From Pseudomonas vanderleydeniana (lineage in GTDB: Bacteria; Pseudomonadota; Gammaproteobacteria; Pseudomonadales; Pseudomonadaceae): a stretch of DNA of 64,000 bases. The stretch's first letter is position 1. Every line of letters starts with the position of its first letter. A model generated the notes under the pieces. That model did not search any database. It saw only the letters and a program-made list of their open reading frames with translations, and had not been told where the DNA came from. The position numbers and the translations under genes were made by a program. Positions 17,170 through 25,009 of this stretch are shown here, piece by piece. The DNA is taken from assembly GCF_014268755.2 (NCBI RefSeq), contig NZ_CP077093.1, positions 4,948,001-5,012,000 on the forward strand. Reading direction: 5' to 3'.

Positions 17170-17212
17170 GCCCGCTGTCGTTGAGGGCGTCGCCGTAAAA
17201 GGCACTGAAACG

Positions 17213-17238
17213 AAAAAAGGCCCCGAAGGGCCTTTTTT
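17213..17238. terminator. Bidirectional terminator
   Basis: AAAAAAGGCCC, a short loop, then GGGCCTTTTTT: a symmetrical hairpin with A- and T-runs. It ends the ClC transcript on the plus strand and the tRNA-Gly transcript on the minus strand. Confidence 0.85.
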
Positions 17239-17278
17239 CAATCGCTTGCAGAATCATGTTTGACTCTGAAGCTTAATT

Positions 17279-17354
<76 letters not shown>

Positions 17355-17420
17355 GTCGTCTTGGTGATGCGCATTCTATAGAATCTACGCACCACGTCAA
17401 CCCCTTGATTCAAAAAAGTT

Positions 17421-17981
17421 TTATTTATTTTCGCCATTGATCCGCAGATGCGGCCAGGCGGCCCGCAGATACTGCACCATCGACCACAGTGTCAGGCCCG
17501 CGGCGACCATCAACAGGGCGTAGCCGACCACGACCCAGAAGCTGAGATCCGATGGGTTGGCCAGCAGGATGACCAGCGCCAGCATCTGCGCAGCGGTTTT
17601 CCACTTGCCCATTTTCGAAACCGCGACCTGCGCCCGCGCGCCAATCTCGGCCATCCACTCGCGCAGGGCCGATACCACGATCTCACGCCCGATGATTACC
17701 ACCGCCGGGAAGGTCAGCCAGAAGTTGCCATGCTCCTGCACCAGCAGGACCAGGGCTACCGCCACCATCAGCTTGTCGGCTACCGGGTCCAGGAACGCAC
17801 CGAACGGCGTGCTCTGCTCCAGGCGTCGTGCCAGGTAGCCATCGAGCCAGTCCGTCGCAGCGGCAAACGCGAAGACCGAACTGGCTGCCATGTAGCTCCA
17901 CTGGTACGGCAGGTAAAACAACAGAATGAAGATCGGGATGAGTACAACGCGCAGAACGGTGATCAGATTAGGGATATTCAT
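17421..17981 (-). CDS. pgsA: CDP-diacylglycerol-glycerol-3-phosphate 3-phosphatidyltransferase
   Basis: A 186-residue membrane enzyme making phosphatidylglycerophosphate from CDP-diacylglycerol, the committed step to phosphatidylglycerol and cardiolipin. The CDP-alcohol phosphotransferase signature DG-x2-AR-x8-G-x3-D-x3-D is intact in [20 protein letters not shown] then LDPVADK. Hydrophobic helices span the rest. ATG 17981 gives the family start [11 protein letters not shown]; an in-frame GTG two codons upstream is possible and neither has a good ribosome site. It lies 32 bases after uvrC and is read with gacA-uvrC, a conserved order. Housekeeping function. Confidence 0.97.
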   Translation of the reverse strand: MNIPNLITVLRVVLIPIFILLFYLPYQWSYMAASSVFAFAAATDWLDGYLARRLEQSTPFGAFLDPVADKLMVAVALVLLVQEHGNFWLTFPAVVIIGREIVVSALREWMAEIGARAQVAVSKMGKWKTAAQMLALVILLANPSDLSFWVVVGYALLMVAAGLTLWSMVQYLRAAWPHLRINGENK

Positions 17982-18013
17982 CGGCACAACTGGCTACGAA
18001 GTGAAAGGGCATT

Positions 18014-19837
18014 CTACTCGCTGTGCAGACTGGCATAAATCAACTCTGCGAGCTTTTTGCTGATCCCCGGCGCCTTGGCGATCTCATCGATGCTGGCCCG
18101 GGACAGTTCCTGCAATCCACCGAAGTGCTTCAACAGCTCACGCCGACGTTTCGGCCCGACACCAGCCACCCCTTCCAGGGTCGAGGTGCGACGGGTCTTG
18201 CCACGGCGCGCCCGGTGACCGGTAATGGCGAAACGGTGGGCCTCGTCGCGGATCTGCTGGATCAGGTGCAGAGCCGGTGAATCGCCCTTGAGGGTGAACT
18301 CGTGGGCGGCATCGTTGAGGTACAGGGTTTCGAAACCGGCCTTGCGCGTCGCGCCCTTGGCCACGCCGAGCAGGATCAGGTCCGGTACCGCCAGTTCGTT
18401 GAGCACATCACGGGCCATGGACAACTGCCCCTTGCCACCGTCCACCAGAAGGATATCCGGCAACTTGCCCTCGCCTTCCTTCAACCGGCTGAAACGGCGG
18501 GTCAGCGCCTGGTGCATCGCGGCATAATCGTCACCGGCCGTGACACCCTCGATATTATAGCGGCGGTAGTCGGACTTGATCGGTCCCTCAGGTCCGAACA
18601 CCACGCAGGACGCCACGGTCGACTCGCCGCTGGAGTGACTGATGTCGTAGCACTCCAGACGCTGCGGCGGCTCGTCCAGGTCGAGCACTTCGGCCAGGGC
18701 GTCGAAACGCGCCGCCACGTGCTGGCGGTTGGCCAGGCGAGCGCTCAGGGCCTGCTCGGCGTTGGTCACCGCCAGTTGTTGCCAGCGTGCCCGGGTACCC
18801 CGCACCCGGTGGCTGATGCTCAGTTCGCGGCCGCGCAATTCATGGATGGCGGCCACCAGGGTCGGGAAGTCGTCGTGAACCACGTTGACGATCAGTTCGC
18901 TCGGCAGGTCGCGCTCCGGACTGCTGATGAAGTACTGGCCGAGAAACGCCGCCATGACCTCGGAAACGTCTTCGTCGATGCCGACCTGCGGGAAGAAGTT
19001 CTTGCTGCCCAGCACCCGCCCGCCGCGCACGCTGATCAGGTGCACGCAGGCGCCGCCCGGGTTGACGAACGCGGCAATGACATCGACGTCGCCGTTGCCG
19101 CCTTCCATGCTCTGCTGGTCCTGCACGCGGCGCAGCAGCGCGATCTGGTCACGCAGCTCGGCCGCCCGCTCGAAATCGAGGGTACTGGCCGCCTGCTCCA
19201 TGCCGGCGTTGAGCTCATCGCTCAGCGCATTGCTGCGGCCCTCGAGGAACATCACCGAGTGGCGCACATCCTCGGCGTACTCCTGGGGCTCGACCAGGCC
19301 GACGCAAGGTGCCTTGCAGCGCTTGATCTGATACTGCAGGCACGGTCGGGTGCGGTTCTTGTAGTAGCTGTCCTCGCACTGGCGCACGTGGAAGGCCTTC
19401 TGCAACAGCGCCAGGCTCTCGCGAATCGCACCCGCACTCGGATAAGGCCCGAAATACTTGCCCTTGAGCTTCTTCGCCCCGCGGTGAATGCTCAGGCGCG
19501 GATAGTCACCGTCCGAAAGAAAGACATAGGGGTAGGACTTGTCGTCGCGCAGCAGGATGTTGTACGGCGGCCGCCATTCCTTGATCAGCGTCTGTTCCAG
19601 CAGCAACGCCTCGGTTTCGTTGGCGGTGATGGTGGTTTCGACCTGGGCGATGCGCGCCACCAGGGCGGCGGTTTTCGGCGCGAGGCCGGTCTTGCGGAAA
19701 TAGCTGGCGAGGCGATTCTTCAGGTTCTTGGCCTTGCCCACGTACAACAGGCGCGCATCGCTGTCGAACATGCGATACACACCGGGGCGGCCACTGCAGG
19801 TAGAAAGAAAAGCGCTTGAATCGAACGGATCAGTCAT
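18014..19837 (-). CDS. uvrC: Excinuclease ABC subunit C
   Basis: A 607-residue nucleotide excision repair endonuclease that makes both incisions around a lesion after UvrAB loading. The N-terminal GIY-YIG nuclease is visible ([25 protein letters not shown]), then the Cys-rich [15 protein letters not shown], the UVR motif [14 protein letters not shown], the RNase H-like nuclease ([24 protein letters not shown]) and C-terminal tandem helix-hairpin-helix ([20 protein letters not shown]). Normal length. It starts 2 bases after the gacA stop, so translation is probably coupled to gacA, the classic gacA-uvrC operon. Confidence 0.98.
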   Translation of the reverse strand: MTDPFDSSAFLSTCSGRPGVYRMFDSDARLLYVGKAKNLKNRLASYFRKTGLAPKTAALVARIAQVETTITANETEALLLEQTLIKEWRPPYNILLRDDKSYPYVFLSDGDYPRLSIHRGAKKLKGKYFGPYPSAGAIRESLALLQKAFHVRQCEDSYYKNRTRPCLQYQIKRCKAPCVGLVEPQEYAEDVRHSVMFLEGRSNALSDELNAGMEQAASTLDFERAAELRDQIALLRRVQDQQSMEGGNGDVDVIAAFVNPGGACVHLISVRGGRVLGSKNFFPQVGIDEDVSEVMAAFLGQYFISSPERDLPSELIVNVVHDDFPTLVAAIHELRGRELSISHRVRGTRARWQQLAVTNAEQALSARLANRQHVAARFDALAEVLDLDEPPQRLECYDISHSSGESTVASCVVFGPEGPIKSDYRRYNIEGVTAGDDYAAMHQALTRRFSRLKEGEGKLPDILLVDGGKGQLSMARDVLNELAVPDLILLGVAKGATRKAGFETLYLNDAAHEFTLKGDSPALHLIQQIRDEAHRFAITGHRARRGKTRRTSTLEGVAGVGPKRRRELLKHFGGLQELSRASIDEIAKAPGISKKLAELIYASLHSE

Positions 19838-19839
19838 TG

Positions 19840-20478
19840 TCAGCCGGCATCGACCATGCCATGGCGCACCGCCAGGAGCGTCAGCTCGACATCACTGCTG
19901 ACGGACAGCTTCTCGAAGATCCGGTAACGGTAGGTGTTGACGGTTTTCGGCGACAGGCACAGCTTGTCGGAAATGATCTGGACCTTCTGGCAACCGACGA
20001 TCATCAGGGCGATCTGGATTTCCCGCTCGGACAAGGCGTCGAACGGTGATTCGCTGGCCGGCTGGAACGACTTGAGCGCCATCTGCTGGGCAATCTGCGG
20101 GCTGATGTAGCGCTGCCCGGCAAACACCAGGCGAATCGCCTGGACCATTTCCGCCAGCCCCGCGCCCTTGGTCAGGTAACCCGAGGCCCCGGCCTGCATC
20201 AGGCGCGTCGGGAACGGGTCTTCCTCGCACACGGTGACTGCCACGACCTTGATATCAGGGTGGCTACGCAGCAGCTTGCGCGTTGCTTCAAGGCCGCCGA
20301 TACCCGGCATCTTGACGTCCATCAGCACGACATCCGGCTTGAGCTCCCGCGTTTTCAGCAGGGCCTCTTCTCCCGACTCCGCCTGGCCCACAACCTGCAG
20401 GCCATCGATGTCGGCAAGCATCCGGGTGATGCCTGTACGCACAAGATCATGGTCATCGACAACTAGCACCCTAATCAA
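19840..20478 (-). CDS. gacA: GacA response regulator of the GacS/GacA system
   Basis: A 212-residue NarL/FixJ-type response regulator. The receiver has DD at 8-9, the phospho-acceptor Asp54 in VLMDVKMPG and the conserved Lys in GYLTKGAG; the C-terminal LuxR-type helix-turn-helix is [20 protein letters not shown]. In Pseudomonas, phosphorylated GacA turns on the RsmX/Y/Z small RNAs and through them secondary metabolism and biofilm genes. The start is TTG at 20478 with CGAGG upstream and the family N-terminus [13 protein letters not shown], the same unusual start known for pseudomonad gacA. It leads the gacA-uvrC-pgsA transcript. Confidence 0.97.
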   Translation of the reverse strand: MIRVLVVDDHDLVRTGITRMLADIDGLQVVGQAESGEEALLKTRELKPDVVLMDVKMPGIGGLEATRKLLRSHPDIKVVAVTVCEEDPFPTRLMQAGASGYLTKGAGLAEMVQAIRLVFAGQRYISPQIAQQMALKSFQPASESPFDALSEREIQIALMIVGCQKVQIISDKLCLSPKTVNTYRYRIFEKLSVSSDVELTLLAVRHGMVDAG

Positions 20479-20620
20479 GCAGACACCTCGCGAATTATGG
20501 TCTTATCAGATTATTGACCACCTTAGCAAAAAACCGGCGGCCAGACCTAGCTGCAAGCGTCACATAAGAGTGTCATAGCGCTATTTGCGCCAGGGAGAGC
20601 GAGGGGGTGGCAACCGCGTC

Positions 20621-20986
20621 TCAGCGGTCTTGCGGGCCCCTGCGCCCCTTGGGGCCGTAGGAGGCGATCGCCTCGGCCAGTGTCGTCGTCAACTGGCTGA
20701 TCGCTTCCTGGTCGGCCTTGCGCAGGGTGCGGTAGCTGCCCAGCACCTTCACTTCATTGGAGCTGAGGTTGTCGACCAGCATCGGCGTGCGATTGCCGGT
20801 CAGGACATACAACACATCAACGCCGCGCTCGGCAACGCGCGACAGATAGTCGGCCTTCGGCGCGCGATCGCCGCTCTCATACTTGCCCTGGGCGTTGGCT
20901 TCAACGCCACCGATTTCGCCAAATGCCTTCTGCGACAGTCCAAGTCGCTCCCGCTCTTGTCGTAACCGGGAACCAATTCCACTCAT
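20621..20986 (-). CDS. XRE-family (phage repressor-like) regulator
   Basis: A 121-residue protein with an N-terminal Cro/CI-type helix-turn-helix (IGSRLRQERERLGLSQKAFGEIGGVEANAQGKYESG) and a helical C-terminal part instead of a peptidase domain, so it should not be RecA-cleavable. The start at 20986 follows the perfect palindrome GGATGTAACATCC directly, which suggests autoregulation. It is divergent from a 73-residue Cro-like gene, an arrangement like a phage switch. No phage structural genes are near, so it is either a relic or a domesticated regulator. Its targets are unknown. Confidence 0.8.
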   Translation of the reverse strand: MSGIGSRLRQERERLGLSQKAFGEIGGVEANAQGKYESGDRAPKADYLSRVAERGVDVLYVLTGNRTPMLVDNLSSNEVKVLGSYRTLRKADQEAISQLTTTLAEAIASYGPKGRRGPQDR

Positions 20987-20988
20987 TT

Positions 20989-21065
20989 GGATGTAACATC
21001 CCAAGTTAAGCACCCCTAACGGGGGCAAATTCAACAAAATTAAACAAATTTGAACGGTTTTGAAC
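20989..21065. promoter_or_regulatory. Operator region of the divergent repressor/Cro-like pair
   Basis: Within 80 bases are a perfect palindrome GGATGTAACATCC (20989-21001), a CCCCTAACGGGG dyad (21013-21024) and two direct TTTGAAC repeats (21049-21055 and 21059-21065) ten bases apart that end just before the Cro-like ATG. The density of repeats suits a two-way genetic switch. Which protein binds which site is unknown. Confidence 0.55.
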
Positions 21066-21066
21066 T

Positions 21067-21288
21067 ATGCCCGGTATTCGCACCGCTGCACAAGCCAAGG
21101 CTTGGCTGGAACATCAAGGAAAATCGGTTCAGGAGTTTGCACGCGAGCATGGCGTCGACCCGGCAACCACCTATCAAGTGCTCGCCGGGCGAAAAAAGGG
21201 ACGCCGCGGGGAAGCCCACAAGGTGGCGGTCCTGCTGGGCATGAAGGACGGCATCATCCCCGGCGACGACAATCGGAACGAGGAGTGA
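21067..21288 (+). CDS. Small Cro-like DNA-binding protein
   Basis: A 73-residue basic protein with a helix-turn-helix-like core (AWLEHQGKSVQEFAREHGVDPATTYQVLAGRKKGRRG), resembling the small phage-associated DNA-binding proteins of Pseudomonas that sit opposite a repressor gene. No Shine-Dalgarno sequence precedes the ATG, so it may be leaderless or weakly translated. Repeats lie directly in front of its start. The gene pair and shared operator region suggest a lysis-lysogeny type switch that lost, or never had, a prophage here. Confidence 0.65.
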   Translation: MPGIRTAAQAKAWLEHQGKSVQEFAREHGVDPATTYQVLAGRKKGRRGEAHKVAVLLGMKDGIIPGDDNRNEE

Positions 21289-21354
21289 ACCCACGCGTTT
21301 GAGTGCAGTATGCGCCTCGAAATAACGAGGGGTAAGCTCAATCCGAAAATACCG

Positions 21355-21813
21355 TCAGCCGATTCCGTTGTTCGATTTCAAAGCCCCGGCACTCATGCGA
21401 AAGAAGCACTCGTCCTCCCCCACGACCTCCAGCCCCATGCGCTCGTAAAGTCGCCTGGCGGGATTGCTCTTGAAGACGGTCAAACGCACTTCCGGTCGCC
21501 CTTCCCTGAAGGCGATGTCGCGCGCCTGGACGATCAGCCAACTGCCCAGCCCCTGCCCACGCCCCGCCTCGACCAATTGCAACTCGCGGATGTACAGCGC
21601 CCTGGCGTCCCGGCTGAAACTGACGAAACCCAATGCCTGCGAGCCATCACAGAGCAAGGCGTTCTGCCGCCCCGCCCAGGCGATGTCAAAAGCCTCTTCC
21701 TGCCAGAGCAGGTCGTACTCGCAGTAGTAGGCCATCATGTTCCTGCGCGTCAGCGTCCGGGCGAACGCCAGGTCCGCCTCGGTCGCCGGGCGAAAGCGCC
21801 AGTCCCGCGTCAC
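21355..21813 (-). CDS. GNAT-family N-acetyltransferase
   Basis: A 152-residue acetyltransferase of the GCN5-related family. The acetyl-CoA-binding motif A is visible as IRELQLVEAGRGQGLGSWLI, and motif B ends with NPARRLYERMGLEVVGEDECFFRM. It transfers an acetyl group to an unknown amine. Its start overlaps the stop of the nitrilase-family gene by 4 bases (ATGA), so the two are translationally coupled and may act on one metabolite. Confidence 0.88.
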   Translation of the reverse strand: MTRDWRFRPATEADLAFARTLTRRNMMAYYCEYDLLWQEEAFDIAWAGRQNALLCDGSQALGFVSFSRDARALYIRELQLVEAGRGQGLGSWLIVQARDIAFREGRPEVRLTVFKSNPARRLYERMGLEVVGEDECFFRMSAGALKSNNGIG

Positions 21814-22568
21814 AACCCCTCCACCGCCACCACTTCACCGTGCCAGGTGCCGGCACGACGTCGGCCGATCACCAACACATCGCCCACCCCGGCCGCTGCC
21901 GCGATCAATTGCCCACCCGCCGCCCAGATCGCACTGCGCCCGGCCGACACCCAGCCTCCCGTGGCGCCGCCATGGTTGGCCATCAGCACCAGCATGTCGT
22001 GCTCCCGGGCATAGCCCTGCAGCAGGGCCGTATCCGGGGCGTAGCCGTTCTCGCTGATCAACACGCCCGCTGCATAAAGGTTAGCGCCAGATCGCGCGGC
22101 CTGGAGGGCATGACTGGCGTGGGAAAAGTCAGCACACACCGACAGAGCGACAGTGTCCGCGCCGAAGGTCAAGGCAGCCCCGCCCTTGCCCGGGGTAAAC
22201 ACCCGTTCTTCGCCTGCATGCAGATGCTGCTTGCTGTAGAGCTGTCGGGAGCCGTCGGCATGGAAAGTCAGCGCGCCGATCAGCAGCGGGCCATCGACAG
22301 ACAGGCGAACCGGCATCCCGACCACGGTCACCAGCCGCAGCTCGCGCGCCAGGTCGGCCAGCGGTTGCAACACCTCGGCCTCCGGCGCGATTGCCAGCGC
22401 CGAAGCCAGGCCGGGCTCATAACCGGTCAACGACAGCTCGGGAAACACCAGCAGCTCCACGCCCTGCCCGGCCGCCTGCCGCATGAAGTGCAGGTGCCGC
22501 TGGATGTTGCCTTCCAGATCGCCGGCGAGGGAAAAGGACTGGGCTGCGGCAATGGTCAGGGCGGTCAT
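21810..22568 (-). CDS. Carbon-nitrogen hydrolase (nitrilase superfamily)
   Basis: A 252-residue amidase of the nitrilase superfamily. The catalytic triad is visible: Glu in LLVFPELSLTGYEP, Lys in YSKQHLHAGEE and Cys in LSVCADFSHA. The superfamily cleaves or forms amide bonds in small molecules. ATG 22568 has AGG eight bases upstream; the ATG at 22574 is also possible. It is coupled by a 4-base overlap to the GNAT gene downstream. Whether it acts on an amide, a carbamoyl group or an N-acyl compound cannot be told. Confidence 0.88.
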   Translation of the reverse strand: MTALTIAAAQSFSLAGDLEGNIQRHLHFMRQAAGQGVELLVFPELSLTGYEPGLASALAIAPEAEVLQPLADLARELRLVTVVGMPVRLSVDGPLLIGALTFHADGSRQLYSKQHLHAGEERVFTPGKGGAALTFGADTVALSVCADFSHASHALQAARSGANLYAAGVLISENGYAPDTALLQGYAREHDMLVLMANHGGATGGWVSAGRSAIWAAGGQLIAAAAGVGDVLVIGRRRAGTWHGEVVAVEGL

Positions 22569-22730
22569 GGGCATGCCTGATTATCGAGTCGGAAATGTCC
22601 GATGAGTTTGTCATAAAACGTTTAATTTGTTTAAGCCATAGCGGCTACGCGGCAAGGACCATAGAAATTTCTGATTGAACAGGCCGCCATGCCTCTAGTA
22701 AGCTCGGGCACATTCCATCGGAGAAGCACC

Positions 22731-22862
22731 ATGCAAACCCTTCATTCCATGCCTTGCCAGACTGCCAGCGCCCTGCGCTCGCCAGCGGCTGCCTGGGTGA
22801 AAACCGCGGGTGCATCCGCAGGCTTTTATTTTGGGTATTGGTTTAGCCACTGGCGCGCCTAA
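22731..22862 (+). CDS. Aromatic amino acid leader peptide (attenuation)
   Basis: A 43-codon frame with a GGAG ribosome site ends GFYFGYWFSHWRA. In ten codons it asks for three Phe, two Tyr and two Trp, with a further Trp earlier. Directly after it stands a strong rho-independent terminator (22912-22950), and then the DAHP synthase gene at 23209. This is the layout of a ribosome-stalling attenuator: shortage of charged tRNA-Phe, -Tyr or -Trp would stall ribosomes and prevent the terminator. The end of the frame can form a TTGGGTATT/AATACCCAA pause stem. The gene is too short for usual gene callers. Function is inferred from sequence. Confidence 0.8.
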   Translation: MQTLHSMPCQTASALRSPAAAWVKTAGASAGFYFGYWFSHWRA

Positions 22863-22911
22863 TACCCAACCGGCGCCCACTACTCAAGGGGTCGCCTACC
22901 AGAGAATCAAC

Positions 22912-22950
22912 AACCCCCGGTCGGCCTCCCGACCGGGGGTTTTGTTTTTT
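22912..22950 (+). terminator. Attenuator terminator upstream of DAHP synthase
   Basis: A perfect 13-bp stem (22912-22924 with 22929-22941) around a CCTC loop is followed by TTTGTTTTTT. It lies 50 bases after the leader-peptide stop and about 260 bases before the DAHP synthase start, with no complete long gene between, as expected for an attenuator. Confidence 0.9.
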
Positions 22951-23010
22951 CAGGGCTCCCGTTTTTACACAAAACGTTTCAACAGACATTTCGAATCGAG
23001 GAATACCGAC

Positions 23011-23163
23011 ATGAACTACGCCACCTATTACCGCTACGAACTCACCACCGCCTGGCGATTTAGCAACCTCCGCTCGGGACAGCACGCCGCCTCCGAACGG
23101 TCACTCACAGGTGGCAAGCAAACACTCGCAGCCCATCCGGCTGATTGTCGAACACCGCAATAG
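23011..23163 (+). CDS. Small Tyr-rich ORF between attenuator and DAHP synthase
   Basis: A 50-codon frame with a good ribosome site (CGAGGAAT, 9-base spacing) starts MNYATYYRYELTTAWRF, with four Tyr in the first nine codons and a Trp and Phe soon after. It ends 45 bases before the DAHP synthase ATG. It may be a second leader peptide sensing Tyr, or a small coupling ORF. A GCGGG-AAGA-CCCGC hairpin follows its stop but without a T-run. No homologue is recognised with certainty, and whether it is translated is unproven. Confidence 0.55.
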   Translation: MNYATYYRYELTTAWRFSNLRSGQHAASERSLTGGKQTLAAHPADCRTPQ

Positions 23164-23208
23164 GGCCGCGCGCGGGAAGACCCGCCGCCTGCCCAGGGAA
23201 CTCCGAAC

Positions 23209-24300
23209 ATGAATTCGTCTCTCTCTGCCTTGCCACTGTCCACCCTGTCGTCCGCCAACGAGCCGCTGACCCAGCGCCTGCCGACGGCCCTGCAACTCAA
23301 GCAGCACCTGCCCCTCAATACGACGCTCAGCGACCAGGTCGCCAAGCACCGCGAAGCGGTACGCGCCATTCTCGACGGCAAAGACTCGCGCCTGCTGATG
23401 ATCGTCGGCCCCTGCTCGATCCACGACCCGCAATCGGCCCTCGAATACGCCGGCCACCTGGCGAGCCTGGCGAACGAGGTCAGCGACCAGATGCTGCTGG
23501 TCATGCGTGCCTATGTGGAAAAACCGCGCACCACGGTCGGCTGGAAAGGCCTGGCCTACGATCCGCACCTGGACGGCAGCGACGACATGGCCGGTGGCCT
23601 GGCGCTGTCGCGCGAGCTGATGCGCGAAATGCTGCGCATGGGCCTGCCGATCGCTACCGAACTGCTGCAGCCGATGGCGGCCAGCTACTTCGACGACCTG
23701 CTGAGCTGGGTCGCGATCGGCGCACGGACCACCGAGTCGCAGATCCACCGGGAAATGGCCAGTGGCCTGCCAATGCCCGTGGGCTTCAAGAACGGTACCG
23801 ACGGCGGTGTCGGCATCGCCAGCGATGCCATGCGCTCGGCGGCGCACCCGCACCGGCATTTCGGTATCGACAGCCAGGGGCATCCGGCGATCATCCAGAC
23901 CGCCGGCAACCCGGACACCCACCTGGTGCTCCGTGGCGGCCATCGTGGCCCGAACTACGATGCCCGTAGCATCGCGCTGGCCCGGGCAGGACTGGAGAAG
24001 CAAGGCATTGCGAGCCGGATGATGGTCGATTGCAGCCATGCCAACAGCGGCAAGGACCCACTGCGCCAGCCGGCAGCGTTCGCCGAGGTGCTGGAGCAGC
24101 GCCTGCAGGGTGACCGCTCGCTGATCGGCATGATGCTGGAGAGTCACCTATTCGAGGGTTGCCAGCCGCTGGGCCCGTCGCTCAAGTACGGCGTGTCGAT
24201 CACCGATGGCTGCCTGGGCTGGGAGGCGACCGAGCAGTTGCTGCGCGGTGCGGCACAGCGGTTGCGGGAGCGGGCCCCCTGCGAGGCGGTGAGCGCCTGA
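23209..24300 (+). CDS. 3-deoxy-7-phosphoheptulonate (DAHP) synthase, class I
   Basis: A 363-residue enzyme condensing phosphoenolpyruvate and erythrose 4-phosphate, the first step of the shikimate pathway. Class I AroFGH landmarks are LLMIVGPCSIHDPQSALEYA, RAYVEKPRTTVGWKGL, GARTTESQ, GFKNGTDG and the metal-binding MMVDCSHANSGKD. The isozyme (Phe-, Tyr- or Trp-inhibited) cannot be fixed from motifs alone. The gene is preceded by a Phe/Tyr/Trp leader peptide and an attenuator, so its expression should follow aromatic amino acid supply. It is a single-gene unit followed by a REP-like element. Confidence 0.95.
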   Translation: MNSSLSALPLSTLSSANEPLTQRLPTALQLKQHLPLNTTLSDQVAKHREAVRAILDGKDSRLLMIVGPCSIHDPQSALEYAGHLASLANEVSDQMLLVMRAYVEKPRTTVGWKGLAYDPHLDGSDDMAGGLALSRELMREMLRMGLPIATELLQPMAASYFDDLLSWVAIGARTTESQIHREMASGLPMPVGFKNGTDGGVGIASDAMRSAAHPHRHFGIDSQGHPAIIQTAGNPDTHLVLRGGHRGPNYDARSIALARAGLEKQGIASRMMVDCSHANSGKDPLRQPAAFAEVLEQRLQGDRSLIGMMLESHLFEGCQPLGPSLKYGVSITDGCLGWEATEQLLRGAAQRLRERAPCEAVSA

Positions 24301-24307
24301 CAGGCCG

Positions 24308-24418
24308 TGTTCGCGGACAAGTCGGAATGCCGCACCACCCGCTCCTACAGAGAATGGCGTCGTATACGGAACAGGCGTACGACACCCTCCTGTAGCAGCC
24401 GGGCTTGCCCGCGAACGC
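24308..24418. repeat. REP-like inverted element
   Basis: The outer arms are GTTCGCGGACAAG and GGGCTTGCCCGCGAACGCC, with inner arms GCTCCTACAG and CTGTAGCAGC, typical of Pseudomonas REP/BIME repeats placed between genes. It lies in the gap after DAHP synthase. Confidence 0.75.
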
Positions 24419-24520
24419 CTTCCCCACCCTATCTGACACACCACCATCGAGGAACTTTGCCGGGAAAAAGCCGCCTGAATCCGGTAGGCTCAACATTTTA
24501 CCCCAAAGGAGTACCTCACC

Positions 24521-24802
24521 ATGGCCCGAGCCACTGCCCGCCACATCCTGGTTGCCACTGAAGCCAAGTGCAACGAACTCAAGGCCCAGATCGAAGGCGG
24601 CGCCGACTTCGCCGAAATCGCCAAGGCCAACTCCACCTGCCCTTCCAGCCGTGACGGCGGCAACCTGGGTTCCTTCGGCCCAGGCCAGATGGTCAAGGAA
24701 TTCGACACCGTGGTCTTCAGCGCCCCGGTCAACACCGTGCAAGGCCCGGTGAAAACCCAGTTCGGCTACCACCTGCTGGAAGTCACCAGCCGCCAGGACT
24801 GA
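24521..24802 (+). CDS. ppiC: Parvulin-type peptidyl-prolyl cis-trans isomerase (PpiC)
   Basis: A 93-residue single-domain parvulin, the size of PpiC. The fold markers are RHILVATEAKCNELKAQI at the start, GADFAEIAKANSTCPSSRDGGNLGSFGPGQMVKEFD in the middle and VKTQFGYHLLEVTSR at the end. It speeds cis-trans change at prolyl bonds in the cytoplasm; no signal peptide is present. An AAAGGAGT ribosome site precedes the ATG. It stands alone between two REP-like elements. Confidence 0.95.
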   Translation: MARATARHILVATEAKCNELKAQIEGGADFAEIAKANSTCPSSRDGGNLGSFGPGQMVKEFDTVVFSAPVNTVQGPVKTQFGYHLLEVTSRQD

Positions 24803-24829
24803 TCGACAGCCCTTGTAGCAGCCTGTTCC

Positions 24830-24960
24830 TGTGGCGAGGGGGCTTGTCCCGCTGGGTCGCAAGGCGACCCTGAAACCGGATACTCGGTACATCTGAGGCA
24901 CCGAGCAAACCGGCTTTACGACTGCTTCGCAGCCGAGCGCGGGCAAGCCCGCTCGCCACA
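24830..24960. repeat. REP/BIME element
   Basis: Two inverted arms, TGTGGCGAGGGGGCTTGTCCC and its counterpart GGGCAAGCCCGCTCGCCACA, enclose about 85 bases with further dyads (GGTCGC..GCGACC and CTCGGT..ACCGAG). This is a classic Pseudomonas intergenic BIME. It separates ppiC from the yej-type operon. Confidence 0.85.
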
Positions 24961-25009
24961 GCGCTTCGCTTGCCACAAGCCAACTTTCACACCGTCCTCA
25001 AGGCTGACG

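Noticed and set aside
18302..19819. 505-codon plus-strand frame opposite uvrC
   Set aside because: uvrC is complete and conserved; the opposite frame has only compositional bias.
22733..24300. CRISPR, insertion sequence or prophage in or near the repeat-rich intergenic regions
   Set aside because: The repeats are REP/BIME dyads; no evenly spaced repeat array, transposase or integrase is seen anywhere in the window.
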